From the NCBI GenBank assembly GCA_050084515.1, contig CM114271.1:55614001-55678000 (forward strand): DNA of 64,000 nt, read 5' to 3'. Made by a program: the position numbers and the translations under genes. The notes beneath the pieces were generated by a model. The model searched no databases and was not told the origin of the DNA. It worked only from the letters and a program-made list of their open reading frames with translations. This document shows positions 45,496-58,117 of the stretch, piece by piece. Within the stretch, counting starts at the first letter, position 1, and each line of letters starts with the position of its first letter. The stretch comes from Blasia pusilla (taxonomy: Eukaryota; Marchantiophyta; Marchantiopsida; Blasiales).

Positions 45496-48400
45496 ACTGT
45501 ACTCATTAGGTAGTGCCTGTCGTAGCCTTGCGACCATAGACCCCGCACCCTGGTTGGACGGTGCTTGAGACTGGGATGAGTGTAGAGAGAGGAACAAGTG
45601 AAGAAGGTACCATATCAGAGCGGGGAGACACTCTCATATAGTGTGAGTGCTGACCAAACAACGTGTTCGTGCGGAGCTTCCAAGTATCAACCAAGAAACT
45701 CTTCACCACACCATCTACTTTACCTCATTGGGATCCCCAACAGACATTACTTACCAGTGCGGCAGCTTTGGGCAATGAATCAAGGCTACTGATTATGTTG
45801 AACAATTCTGGTGTTACCAGCTTAGCAATATCAGCATATGCTCTTACTCTGTGTGTTGTGAATTTTGTGCAGGAGACCAAGTAATGACCAGAGGTTTCAT
45901 CCCCATCGTCACTCAAGACCCAAGAGTTTAGTTGTGTTCCCATTCTGCTTTTCTTATGGTTCAAGGGGATTGCCCCCATCCTAAACTTGAACTTAAGCCG
46001 GGTTCCCAAGCAAGGGGTTCCCCACAAATAGTTCTTCAGTTCTGCCTTTTCGGGATATACTGTCAAGAGAGAGGGGTCAGACATTTTCATGGCTTCCTCT
46101 GTGCTGTTCAGCAGGGAGCGTTTGCCCACTGCTTTGGTTATGGTATCCACAAATGCTTTCTCATCTTGCTCCCACTGTTCAGGCCCTGCTGGGAGCTGGG
46201 AGCTTGGTTGCTTGCACAATCTCTTGAACCTTTTTCGTCCAAGATTAGCCTGCTTTATGGTTCTTCTTTGGGTCCAAGTTTTCCCCATCACCTCTTTAGG
46301 ATAGCGATGGGAGTCCATTGTCTCCAACTGCCTCTGCCATTTGGACTCGGCAATGTCACCTCTATCCTCCAAGGGTTCCACTCCAAGTTCTGATCTCACA
46401 CCAACTCTGGCTGTGCGTGAGGAAGCTGACATCATACCCCGAAACACCTTCAGCTGCACAGCTGCACAGCTTCAAGCCTGTCCCTTTGTTTGGTGTTGGC
46501 ATCCCACACTGCTGCCCCATATTCCAGCGAGGGACAAATGGTATCCAAAATGATAGAGCGCTTTAGTTTTGATGTCATGTTCCAGCAGTGCAAGAATCTT
46601 GACAGACCATTCACCTTCTTGTGGCCTTTCTCAGTAGTCGTCTTAATGTGGCCATCCACATGCAGTCTTCTGAGAATTCTACGCCCAGACAGGTTTATGT
46701 GGGCACACGGGGGATCTCTTATTTGCCCCAGTACCAGTGTTGGTCTTGGTCCTCCTCCTTGCCTCCATGCCCCACATATCACACCAGATTTGGGTCAGGG
46801 AGATCATCTCTTGGAGGTTCTCTCCTGTTTCCTCTAGGCCATCAAAGACATCAGCAAACATGAGGGCAATAACAGAGCTGTTGCCCACCCGGATGCCTAG
46901 TCCACTATCCTCCATTTCCTCCAATAGGGAATTCACGAAACTGTTGAAGAGGGTGGGGGAGAGTGGGCATCCTTGATGTCGAATGTCCCACTCTTCTGGC
47001 CATTCACCAGAACTCTACTCATTGTATTCTGGTACATCTTCTCCACCACCCTCCACATTTTCCCTCTGAGCCCCGCCTTCCACAAGCTATACGATAGCCC
47101 GTCACGCCATACAGTGTCGTACGCATTCTTGAGGTCCAAGAAGAAGCAATGGGTGGGTTTCCCCTTTTTCCTACCCTGGATAATCTGACTGAAGGTGAAG
47201 ATGTGATCCACGCATCCTCGGGCTTGCCGGACACCAGCCTGGCCTTCCTTGATCACAGAATTCTCCTCCGGGTACACAGAGATCCTACTGTTAAGTATAC
47301 GGCAGAGGAGCTTCCCAACTACACTCAGCAATGTAATACCCCTGTAGTTTCCAGGGTCTTCTCACTCACCCTTCTTGAAGAGGTTCACGATGACTCCCAT
47401 CCACCACCTTTGTGGAATGACTTCTGCCCGCCAGATCAGGTTGAAGAGACTCATTAGAGAACAAGCCATAGCAGCATGACCATACTTCAGTAGCTCATTC
47501 ACAAGCTCATCACCACCCCCTGCTTTGCGGTTCACAAGTTCTTTGATCGCTGCTCCCATCTCAGCCAGGGAGAACCAATCATTATATGGGTTTCCGAACT
47601 CAACCTCATCATCTACCTTCTCCTGCTGTATCTTAACAAAATCCTCCACCACCCTCTCAAAGTTCTGCTCTTCAAGGGATGTCCGAGGGGGCTTCCTGTA
47701 TAACTCCATGTAATGGTCTTCCAACACATGTCGGATCTGTTTAGCAGTGGTCACCATCCCACCGTCTTTTCTCTTCAGGGCCTTTACATCGTTTTTGTCC
47801 CTGGCCTTGATCAATTTCTGCCCTTCCAGAACTTTTTCTGATTCTCAGTGAAATTCTCATTGATGGATGAGTAGGTCGCATGGTTCAATCTCTTCTAGTG
47901 CATGCACACAAGGCGACGGGTTTCCTTGCGCAGGGCCACATATTCTGCCCACAAGGATGCATCATGCTTGGCCTTGGCACATGCTACATACGCTTCTCTT
48001 CGTTTGGTAATGGCTGCCTTGAGTTCCAAGGACCACCATTTGACGGCTCTGCCACAGATAATCAATTTCCTGCGGACAGCAATCATGGTGCTGGCATGGT
48101 GGGAGCAATTTCATGCTCCCACCATGCCAGCACCATGTCCACAGTTGTTCTTGTGAACCCAAAGGTCTTGACGGTAGATTCAATGAAAGTTTCACATGCC
48201 AAGAGATTTTCTTCGAGCTTGCCAATATACACCTTCTTGTTCCCCTCATCTTGGAAGTCCCCTATCCTCCATTCTTGGTACACTCTCTTCACTGCTTTGG
48301 TCGGGCATTTTAGTCTTTGCTGCAACTCTGTCCAGACCAACGAATGATCTGATCTTCCAATGTGATCTTCCCACTGCGTGTGTAGAGTTCCTCATCCACA

Positions 48401-49698
48401 GCTATGTAGTCCACAATGGAGCTTTCATTCTCCTTGAAGTTGACCCTAGTCCAAGGCAGGGAACCCGCCTTATGCCTATCATTCATTGCCATCAGTTGCA
48501 GTTCCCTCAACAGTGTGATCAGCCGTGTGCCATTGCGAGTCTCTCTCACATCTCCAAACATCCCTATCTCCGCTTGGTGTGGCTGCTTGCTTGGTGTGGC
48601 TGCTTGCAACATGGAACCTCTTCATGTCCAGGCTCTTCATCGCTGGTTCCTTGGAGAGCACTAAAGATATTAGGTGTGTAGATCACCAGCCTTTTTGTGG
48701 AGATGGGCATTTCCTTCAAGCTCGAACCACCCTCTACTACCATAGCCCTCCAGTTGTAGGCACGTCTCAGTTCCTGAGACACCTGGTTTTTGTGGCAAGC
48801 CAAGTATTGGCCTCCTCTGCCCTTGATAGTCGCCTTGAAGATACATTGACAGCCATTCATCATCCGAGTAACCCCAGCTGTAGCCAGGAATTCAAAGCCC
48901 AAAGCTGCACACATGATCTTAAACGAGACGAAGTCTACTGTGGGACGTACACTGGAAATGATCATGTGGCACCGTGGTCTCCTCCTATAGACCAGTTGGA
49001 ACTCTCTGTCCAAATACCGACTGCAGGGGTCCTTCGATCGTCTCACATACACATGCCAGTATTCCCCACCCAGCTTGGGGATGCTGAGCTTTGTATGCGC
49101 CTTTGATAGGTGAACAGATACTCCTCACAATCTTGGGAGGACGGAGATATGTTGGGCTCAAGGCCGCTGATTATATGTACAGGTTTGGCAAACAACTGAT
49201 TCAGGATCTGGGGAGAATGTTGAAGCTCCCAGCCCGAGAGTCAAGATAGGGACTCGCTGTTCAGTTTGTGCGGAGGGGCTGCCTCCAAGCGGCAGGGTGC
49301 CCAAAGAGAACCCTTGTTACCCCCCGAGATCATCACTACCTGCCAAGGTGAACAGCCCTGGCATTAAGCTAGAGAGGAGGGCCGGTGAATCCAGCTTCAA
49401 AAGAAGGAGAGGTCTCCATTTCTCCAACTAAGTCCACTGGACACCTCACTTGTGGCACAACTGCCACGAGTCACATGGATTACAGGACACAATAATCCAC
49501 ACTTACCAACGAGGGGAATGACATCGCAAGCTCACAACAGGTTCCAACTATAGCAATGGGCAACTCGATAGAGAGTATTGCATAGATTGCTTGCACGAGA
49601 TTCACTCATTGTAAGCTACCCAGGAGCAGTGCTTTAGAACATGTCGTCCCAACATACCAGGCCTGTCAGGACTCATAGTTTTGGGGTTCAAATCCAAC
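45496..49698 (-). mobile_element. LINE family 2, complete but decayed, inserted into a family-1 copy
   Basis: About 4.2 kb on the minus strand between two copies of CTGCAACAAATCAG. From its 5' end: a leader with little coding, [16 protein letters not shown], endonuclease landmarks (LLRELQLMAMNDRHKAGS, NESSIVDYIAVDEELYT), then [59 protein letters not shown] and a damaged catalytic loop ALMFADVFDG (about 46,845-46,875; the second aspartate is valine). It ends ACCTAATGAGTACAGT with no poly(A). The RT resembles CR1/Jockey/L2-type elements more than the L1 and RTE clades usual in plants; that clade call is from memory. Numerous frameshifts make it inactive. Confidence 0.75.
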
Positions 49699-49712
49699 CT
49701 GCAACAAATCAG
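49699..49712 (+). repeat. Target-site duplication, right
   Basis: CTGCAACAAATCAG, identical to 45,482-45,495. Confidence 0.75.
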
Positions 49713-50040
49713 AAAAGAAGAGAGAGAACAGATTCTGCTGCCAACTCGGGGCTCCTTGATAAAGAACATCATGACCTTTTCCACTGCACCTTTCACAATC
49801 ACATTAGAATTGACTTTCCAGATCTCTTCGCTAACCCCCCTCTCAAGGTCTCTGAATTCATGGCTATGCAGAATCAGGTTCAAATTGCTAGGTTCTTACA
49901 TTGGTGTGTGAAGAATAGAGAAAATCACCTGCCACAAAAGAACTCTTAGGTCCTTGCTGTCAATGGTACTTTCTTTTCAAATTGCTGTAATATTTTGCAA
50001 AGCTAAGTTCAATGGCCCAGCGGGGTCTTTCCTTCCCTAC
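49713..50040 (+). mobile_element. LINE family 1 second copy, 3' part (split)
   Basis: Resumes the family-1 sequence at the point equivalent to about 44,625 (KEERE, then DKEHHDLFHCTFHNHIRIDF, QNQVQIARFLHWCVKNRENH). About 930 bases of family 1 are missing between the two halves, so the host copy already had a deletion. The 3' end near 50,040 lacks the ATTC repeats. Confidence 0.7.
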
Positions 50041-50140
50041 AGATAGCAGTAAAATGACATGCCCCTCTATAAAACATGGCCCATTTCACAAATGATTCAC
50101 TGGTACAGCTAGGAATGAATAGACATGGCAATTGTTCCGT

Positions 50141-50383
50141 TCACACTTCAACTTCCAGAAGCTCCACATAATGACTCAGTCCATAAGTTATCCTCACGAA
50201 GCCTGGGTTCATGGTAGTGCCTTGGTTGGAGTAACTGGAGCCACCTCTTCTGTTGTTGACTTGGATTTCTCCAATGGCTATGTCTCTGGCAAAGTGCTGA
50301 TGCGCTTCTACGTGTTTCATTGTATCATAAAACCTCTTCCCACTTAACAGAGCTGTCAAAGTGTGGTTATCGACCTGAATCAC
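50141..50383 (-). pseudogene. Ty1/copia RNase H C-terminus remnant
   Basis: Reads IQVDNHTLTALLSGKRFYDT then MKHVEAHQHFARDIAIGEIQ, the typical copia RNase H end (DNQSAI...TKHI...HF.R). The downstream tail is degraded. Together with the LTR and primer-binding site at 51.96-52.9 kb on the same strand it marks a deleted copia element. Confidence 0.6.
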
Positions 50384-50399
50384 CTGTGCTGCCGAACAA

Positions 50400-51960
50400 A
50401 GCTCACCTTGATTGGCAGCTTCAGTTGCAGTCCCTTTGAAAGTGCAATAACACCAGATTATGTACTAGACAAAGTCTCAGTAATCTGAAATTCTGAATTC
50501 CGACTGATGCAGTCATTGGTCAGTGAAGAACTAACTGAGGTGGATTCCTTGGAATTGAAGTCTCCAGCCCAGTCAGTATCATATTAATGATGAAGAATCA
50601 TGCCTTCCATAGATTTTAGATACTTGATTCTACTGTAGCAGTTTCTCCAACTGATCTCATCACTCTTTTAACTGCAGTCCAATGACTCCTGCATGGGTTA
50701 TGCATAAAACGAGCTGTTTTACTCAGCATAAAAATCAGGTCAGGACCCACGTCCTACTTCCAAAAGCACTATGATGCAGCACTTTGGCAACACCTTCCTC
50801 TTCTTGAAATTGTGGACCATCACCTGAAGACAGCTACTACCCATCTTCCATGGTAGCATTAATGTGTCATCCTTGGGAGACTCATTCAACCAAGGTGGCT
50901 ATGCCAAATATCTGGATTTGGAGTTAGGGTACGAATCACAGTAGGAACAACGGCCTCCCGGTCTGTTCTTCCTGCAGCAGGGAGCTGATCAAAGCTTGCA
51001 AGGTCAGAGTTGGCTGATAATGGAAGCCTCATCATCATCTCAAGGATGGCATTCGTTTCATCAACTGCACTCACATGTAGCAAACTGGTTCCTTATGCAC
51101 TTCATGTTCCTGATGTGGTCTTGCAAAGAGTCTCCTTCCCTCATCTTCATTGTAACCAGGTCCTACGTCAGGTGGATCCTGGTGGTCTACCTTTGGGCTG
51201 GAAAACATTCACGAGGTAATTCCAGGTATCAACTACCTTGTCAAAACCTCAATTGTATATCTCCATCTCAAGCTCCTGGCTGTCACTTATTCGCAACAGG
51301 GACTGGATGTGCTTTTCTTCCCAGGTCTTCCGCACATTTGCATATTGAGTAGAAGTTCATTCCCTCCAGGTGTTACTAAGGAGTAACTGGTCTCCTGTAG
51401 ACATGCATCAGCAGATACCATTTCTTGTCTGGCCTCAAATCAGGCATAACCTGATTTTTTCGCTCGATGAAGTGAGTGCCAACAAGTTTAGAACACCCTT
51501 TATGAATTAAAGTAATGCAAGGCATGTTTAACGAAATTCACTGCAAAACATCCCTGATCTGCTATGCAGCCCAGCAGATGGTGGCATCCGCCAATGAAGC
51601 CAAATCAAAATCGGGTCCAATTTCCTCTACCAAAGGTGTCTGAATTGCCAACAAGTTACTATTGGAGAAGAAATTTAAGAGCCACTTCCGAAGATTGAGA
51701 AATTGGAATTCAATTTCTTCTCCACAGGCTGCCCAGATGTGCGGTGAGAAAGTGGGGAGAAAGCCCACTTTCTCAAAATGGGAAATTGTTTTCAAATTTC
51801 TTCAACTTCTACGCAGGGGCGCTGTGAGTAGGCGTATTGAATCTCAAACAGAAATCGTGTACACAGGGAAATTTCTCTAGCACGACGCAGTTCTTAAGCA
51901 AGACTGCTCTGCACATCATGAGCAGTTCCTATCTCCCCTCTGAGTCACCAGATGCACTCT
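50400..51960 (-). other. Degraded interior of the copia element
   Basis: No long frames. Short minus-strand frames at 50,886-51,083 and 51,562-51,795 have no clear match. The position between RNase H and primer-binding site implies deleted gag-pol. Confidence 0.35.
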
Positions 51961-51963
51961 GAT

Positions 51964-51979
51964 CCTGGCTCTTAGACCA
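51964..51979 (-). promoter_or_regulatory. Copia primer-binding site
   Basis: The minus strand reads TGGTCTAAGAGCCAGG directly after the LTR end TCTAACA. It differs by two bases from the initiator-methionine tRNA primer site usual in copia elements (TGGTATCAGAGC...). Confidence 0.55.
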
Positions 51980-52940
51980 TGTTAGAATTTCGTCCAATCT
52001 GTAATACACGTTCGACCTTGAGAATAAATAACACAATCAGATCCGGCGAGCATTTGAACTGAGGGAATGTTCATGTGACCCCAAATTGATAGGAGCAGAC
52101 CTCGCTGAATCATCCAACCATTCGAAACCAAGCTGTGGTAGACAGCTGTTCACCTACAGTAACAACCCTTCAATGAGAGTTGTGTGTCTCAGTCTCCGAT
52201 CGCCACTCCAATCAGAACACAGGATTGGAACATGTACAACCCACAGTACTGCAGACCTACTAGCTGATTTCCCAGTCCGTAACAGATCTGGAGCCACCTA
52301 CAGAACAGTGAGCTGTCTATGCACTGCATCAAAGAGAAGTCGGATTTGCCTCTTCCTCCGAACTACAGAAGTGTATCATTTGGTGTGCCTCACCGTAAAA
52401 CCTGAATCCACTCTATGAATGATTCGCTATCCTAAAACTAAGAACGAACTAGTTCATAGCTACAATTGCTCTGTTCACACCTGAACTTCCAAGACGCTTG
52501 GCCGACCTGATCTCGCCTCCCGCCGCTTGGATCGATCGCTCTTTCAATCACGCTCGGCCTCCCTGATCTCGCCTTCCACTCCTCACAATGGCTCTATCTA
52601 TACGCTCTTTAACCACCACCCCCTCCTTCCATAGACCCGAGCGCTGGCCTAAATCACGAGGACTCGTACATCTCGCCACACGGTGTCGATCCGTAGATCT
52701 GGAAAGCAAGGCAAGGAGAGAGACAGAACTTTTGGCCTGGCACTGCAAGGAAAGCTGACGTTCCAAGATGGAGAGAGCAAGAGGAGCCAGCTTTCTAAGC
52801 AGAGGAACAAAAGGAGAGAGCACAGCTGCACTTCGCGAGAAAGAAAGAAGGCAAGCTGACGTCAGCACATAGTTACAAAATATCACTAGTCCACCATGAA
52901 ATGTGGCCCTACTTGTACAGCGTTCCAAGGAAGTAAGTTC
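51980..52940 (-). repeat. Copia 5' LTR
   Basis: Read on the minus strand it ends TCTAACA just before the primer-binding site. The upstream limit is approximate, somewhere near 52,940. A related LTR fragment lies at 39,345-39,570 before the V-ATPase gene. Confidence 0.5.
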
Positions 52941-54850
52941 GACCATGCGCCCATATGTACATAGTAACTTTCAACAAGCTTGGCGTGCCATTTGTTTTGG
53001 AAAACCTATTGATTGCAAAATTATTACTCTCAAATGGATTTGGAATTCTCTAATTGCTCGATACCAAACCTAAAATCGTGGTCATGCTAAATCCTAACCG
53101 CGGATCTTATTATCATGTTACCACACTCCTATCTGAATCAGAAACCCTGCCTCAGTGGAAGCACACCACGTTTTTACTTGTTTTTTTCGAATTTCTTAGT
53201 TTTCCTTCGCTTTCCACTATCCGAAAATTTTCTACGATTTAAAGTACCTAACTTATTTTGGAAAGAAACCCATGTTGTAGCTCACGAAAATATTAGATTA
53301 CCCTCCCAACGAACTAATTAAACGCCAAGATGTTGCTGACGTGTCAACTCGGTACGACACGTCAGCAAGATTACGGCTCCACGGGAGGAAAACACGCTGG
53401 GGATTAAAAAATCCACATGTATCAGCGTCCACTTCCGAAGCTCTGGATTTAAAATCCACGGTTAAGAACTTCCCTTATGTTGTGAAACAATGAGTTTGAA
53501 ATCGATAGAGACTCCACTTGTGGCTACGATCCTTTCATCTACATGTTTGAGCTGGATTTTGCTTATCTAGAACTGCTATTGATCAGATTTCCAAGTTTCT
53601 ACTGGCTTCTCAATCCCACATGGTGAATACCATCGTCTATGATAACTACGCGCCGCAGGAAGTCTCCATCGCCCTTAAGAACGAAAGCTCTGCAATTGTC
53701 AACGAAGGAAGTGTAAGAGAGGAAAGTCAAGCAAATTCGGAAATATTTGCGAGGGAACGTATGAATTCTTCGCTTCCCTGGAGATTTTGCATTCTCTCTA
53801 AAAAAATTTAAGCTGATTCCTACAATCCTTGGCCGTTTGAGCTGCTAGGTTTCCCGATCGGAGAGACTTCGCTGCCTGTATGCCCGTCACAGACATCTTC
53901 AATGATTCCCTTGAGAGAAGGCGCGTGACCTGATGCCAAAGCTGTTGCTAGATCATTCACATTCAGGTCCAGCCGCTGTTCCGACTTATTTCTTGTTCAA
54001 GTCCTTAATCTCCTTGCAATAGAGAGCATTGACAAAGAATGATGATGGCGGAATGATAGGAAAATCATGAAATCTCTCTGCACCAAAATTAAGCTGGCTG
54101 GTGCACAGCCCGATTTCCTGCGAACATAGATCGGAAGGAGCTGAGTACTACAAAGATGTGACGTTTGCAGCCTTGAATACCCTTGATTGATTTGTGTGCA
54201 AACAGCCAACTCGATTTTCTTACAGATTTTCTCACTTCCTTTCGTGCACTGCCCCGCATGTCCTCGCTAAGTCAACCAATTCAAAATCCTCCTCATGGGT
54301 AGATGGCAGATCCATGTCTTTGTAGCTTTTGCAGTTTCTTTAAGCATCCCATTAAAATGTAGATGGTGATTTGTTAGCTATCGACTTATCAATGTTTGAC
54401 AACGATAGAGACACGGGCGGCACCGTCAATTGTATCCTCCTTCCTCGCTATCTCATTCTATCTAAGACTTTCGACTCGAGACGACGATCGAAAGTTTTAG
54501 ATAGAGTGCAACAACCCTGTTTCAATTACTTGTAAGTAAGATGTAAAAAACTATCATACCATGTGCGAAAAAAATTTTAAGAAACATCACCTCCAAAGTA
54601 ACATCGGGACTATTAAAAAAATGGGTTTAGAGAGTCCCTTCTATGGATGTAGGACATATGTCACTTTAAGAAAGAGAGTTACTAACTAACGGATGCTTAT
54701 ATACAATGGTAAATCATAGAAAAAAAAATTTCTTCTTAGCATGATCTTCACACGCATAAGTGTTCGTGAATAAAACTATTTTCCATTATTTGTTTAGTTG
54801 TATGCATCCTATGATGATTTATTGATTGTGAATATTAAGTTGATTGTTGT
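52941..54850. other. Stretch without recognisable genes
   Basis: Only short frames (for example plus strand 53,620-53,811, minus strand 53,997-54,209), none of which I recognise. One small hairpin is listed separately. Confidence 0.5.
54458..54504. repeat. 17-bp-arm hairpin
   Basis: CTATCTAAGACTTTCGA at 54,458-54,474 is the reverse complement, with one mismatch, of 54,488-54,504. The loop is 13 bases. It may be a remnant of a small inverted-repeat element. Confidence 0.7.
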
Positions 54851-57360
54851 GTGAATATGTATATTCTTTGGTTTTTATCAAGACTTACTAATTCGACATA
54901 CATTAGATTTGATGCATTGCAAAAAAAATGCAGTCAAAATACCCTCAAGACCCTATTTTGTTCAAAGAAGAAGGATTCAATATATGTAACACAAGACATG
55001 GAAGTAAGAGGTATTCAACAACATCTTTGGTTCCAAGCCCATTCGAGTAAAGTTGGGGCCAAATTCAAAACTACAGCAGATTATGTGTTAAGTGCAAAAG
55101 AGATCAATGTATTCAATGTAAGGGTAAAATCGCTTAAAGTCCCAAGTGGATAGGCGAGTGCATTACAAGAAAGAAATTAGGTAGTTTGAAGTTTCATGAC
55201 CTCCACATATTCATGCAACAACTTTTGCCTTATTTCTTATGGGGTCTCTTGAAAACTCATGTGAGAATAACAATCATGTGTATGTAGCAAGTCTTTCGAG
55301 GGCTTTGCGCGAGAACTTGGGATCCAACTCAGTTTGCTTCTTTGAAAGAGATCGTGGCAACGACCTTGTGCCTCGTGGAAGTTCACTTACCCCCCTCTTT
55401 GTTTAATGTCATGACTCATCTCATGGCTCATTTGGTGGAAGAGCTCGATATATGTTGTCTAGTTGGTTGTAGATGGATGTATCCTATTTAGCGCTACTTG
55501 GGGGTATTAAAAGGTTATGTCCAATCTCGTGCTTGACCAGAAGGATGTATGGCTGAAGGTTATATCCTTGATGAGGCCCTAGGGTTCATTACACAGTATA
55601 TTCAAGATTATAGTGTGGTGGAAACAAGGCTTTGGGATGCTTATGAGGAGGAAGGTCTAATTGGCGAAGTTTTGGAAGGGGTAAGCATGAAGCTTCAATT
55701 AACTGCTGAACTTGTAGTTGAGGCTCATGGGTACATATTGCAAAATACAAAGTGCTTCACTAGTTGGATGGAGTAGGCTATAACAATTCGTGCCCTTGAT
55801 TCAAGTTCTAACATTCTTTACTTACTACTATTGTATCGTTGGTAATTTGGTGTCTTATAATCTAAATTCTAATTTTTATATGTTGCAAAGAATATATAAA
55901 CATTATGACGAATAGGAATGCACCTTTTTTGAGTGGATACGTGGAAATATAAAAGAAGAGATCACCAAAGGTAACAAGGTAGATGAAGTAGTTCTGAAGT
56001 TGTCAGTGCCTCCATCGCTCTCATATCTCTCTTTTAAGAGAATGAAAGCATATGGAAATCACTATAGGATGGATGATGGTAGCTTGTTCTCTACATATGA
56101 TTGAGATATAGCATCTACATTTCTATCATAAAAAACCTACCAAGGTAAATCTCTTAGTTAAATCCCTTACGTGGGAATCCTTGAGATATTTTGCAATTAG
56201 ATTATGGTACATTAGATGAGCGCATTGTGCTTATGAGAGGCAAGTAGGTTCAATCACCCCACAATAGGTCTGATGCTACAATCTTGCATGATGAAAATGG
56301 TTTTCTTCTTGGCAGACTTTACTAGATTTCTACCAGCTAACTTAGATCCTTTTTTTTATCCCAGCCAAGTCGAACAAGTATTATATGCCCTTGTTGAGGA
56401 ACGACCTAGTTGGAAAGTAGTTATGCAAAAAGTTGCTCGATCTCCACGAGTCGTTGGGGGAAGGCCAGACATATGTACTCATGATCATATGGACATAGGA
56501 GGGATGAGAGTTTCAACAAGCTTGGAAATGGAAATTCCAAACATTTCCCTAGTTGGTGCAATCCGCTAATCAAATGCTGAATTTGTGTCTAATGAAGTGA
56601 AAGTTTCGAAGACAATGATGAAATCACAAGTAGCTCTAATAGTGAGTAAAAAAAAAAATATTTTGTAATTCACTAATAGGCCTAATTTATATAGATCAAA
56701 TCACATGAATGATCTAGATATTATAAGAGTGGTCATTGGTCAATTCTTTGGTGGGTCATTATTCATGATCAAGGTCTTGTATATGTCTTTATGCTCATGT
56801 TTATATGGATACCTCAACTTCATGTTGTTGTAACCTAATCTTCATCAGAAATTGCTAATTTGAAGTTATGGGCATACCTTTGATTATGCAAGAAATTTCT
56901 AACTTTTTGTGGAAAGCTCTTGCAACGTGGGTTTTTTTTTTAATTTCAAGATGCAGATTATAAAGTCAAGTGGGGAACCAAAGTGGTATAGTGGAGATAA
57001 TCTAACAACTTTCGGATCCAAAGTTTATAAAATGACGTAGGAACATTATTGTCGGAGGAGGAGGCAACCGTAGAGTACTACGAGAGGAAAGGTGTGAGAG
57101 AGCATCAACACATCTCCTTGCTTCCAAGTGGAGGTTTGACTCACCTTAGATCTTATGCAAAGTTTCATCATTCTAGTTATTTTACAATATATTCTATGTT
57201 AGCGAATACATGTTTCGAATACTTCCATGAGTTTCTCTACCATTGTAGAGTTGCATACCCTTGGATTGTATGCTCTTCCCTTGGACATATGACATATTCT
57301 TATATTACATATTGGTTTGTAGGTCAGTTTTTCCATGTAAGAGATACATGCTAGAAGAAG
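54851..57360 (+). pseudogene. CACTA (En/Spm) transposase remnant with DUF4218-like region
   Basis: The plus-strand path at 55,160-55,620 reads HDLHIFMQQLLPYFLWGLLK, then LKEIVATTLCLVEVHLPPSL and GVLKGYVQSRA, CMAEGYILDEALGF. This is the DUF4218-type segment of CACTA transposases. Further on, 55,905-56,100 and 56,273-56,570 (LDPFFYPSQVEQVLYALVEE) resemble the region near the C-terminus of the same protein. Stops within the path show decay. The part after 56,600 is unassigned. CACTA transposases excise and insert their own element. Confidence 0.6.
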
Positions 57361-57889
57361 GTTACGTATATCAACACCTAAAGTCCATTTCACTCGCCAA
57401 TGGTGCTTACAATTGAACATGGAGGAATTTGAATCTTCACACGGTGAAGATAAGTTTTTTCATATTGATGGTTTAGAATCAAACCCAAAATGTGATGTTA
57501 ATCTAGAAGAATCAATCCCTGAGCCCTCTGAGTTTGCGCGACCAAGCACCTCAAAGTCTCCTTTCAAAATCAACAAGTGTCCTAAACTTGGAGATATGAG
57601 CATAAGATTCCTCCCATCCTTTCTCCTAATATGGTGGTCTATGTATCGCACTCTTAACTTTGTAGTTAATAGATTTGCATTTGAATAAGTATATGTTCAA
57701 GAATGTACTAACATGTTTCTGTTTCTGTTGTGTAGGGAAAGAGTCTAGCCAAAAAAACACACGGAAAACCAAGAAAATTATCCTCCTGTTGCATACCCTT
57801 GGTCTCTTCCTGGCTATCATCCAACATTTCAAATGCCATCCTAATGGCTATATATCCTCAATAGCAATTAGGGGAATTCCTTGATTACT
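57361..57889 (+). other. Unrecognised frames between CACTA and gypsy elements
   Basis: Plus-strand frames at 57,413-57,688 (acidic, MNMEEFESSHGEDKF) and 57,675-57,884 show no recognised family. The end of the gypsy element's noncoding tail begins near 57,890. Confidence 0.3.
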
Positions 57890-58117
57890 TCTTGAGGCCA
57901 ATTGTCGTGCGCATACATATCGCTACACAACATACATCGCTGGTCACATCTACACCACACAACACCGATCTTCCCCACACACGGGTCGATCCACACATGT
58001 ACATAAAATCAACTCATACATATACATGGAGATCACACAACCGCCCCCCTAGTTGGCAGTTGGATCCCCCCAACTCCAGATAGAAAATATCACATCTCTC
58101 TGACATGACCTACTACC

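Noticed and set aside
54458-54504. Hairpin as a microRNA precursor
   Set aside because: A 17-bp arm with a 13-base loop is too short for a plant-type precursor, and no flanking pairing is visible.
57049-57354. Plus-strand frame of 101 codons as a possible host gene
   Set aside because: No recognisable domain, no neighbouring exons, and it lies in the decayed CACTA region.
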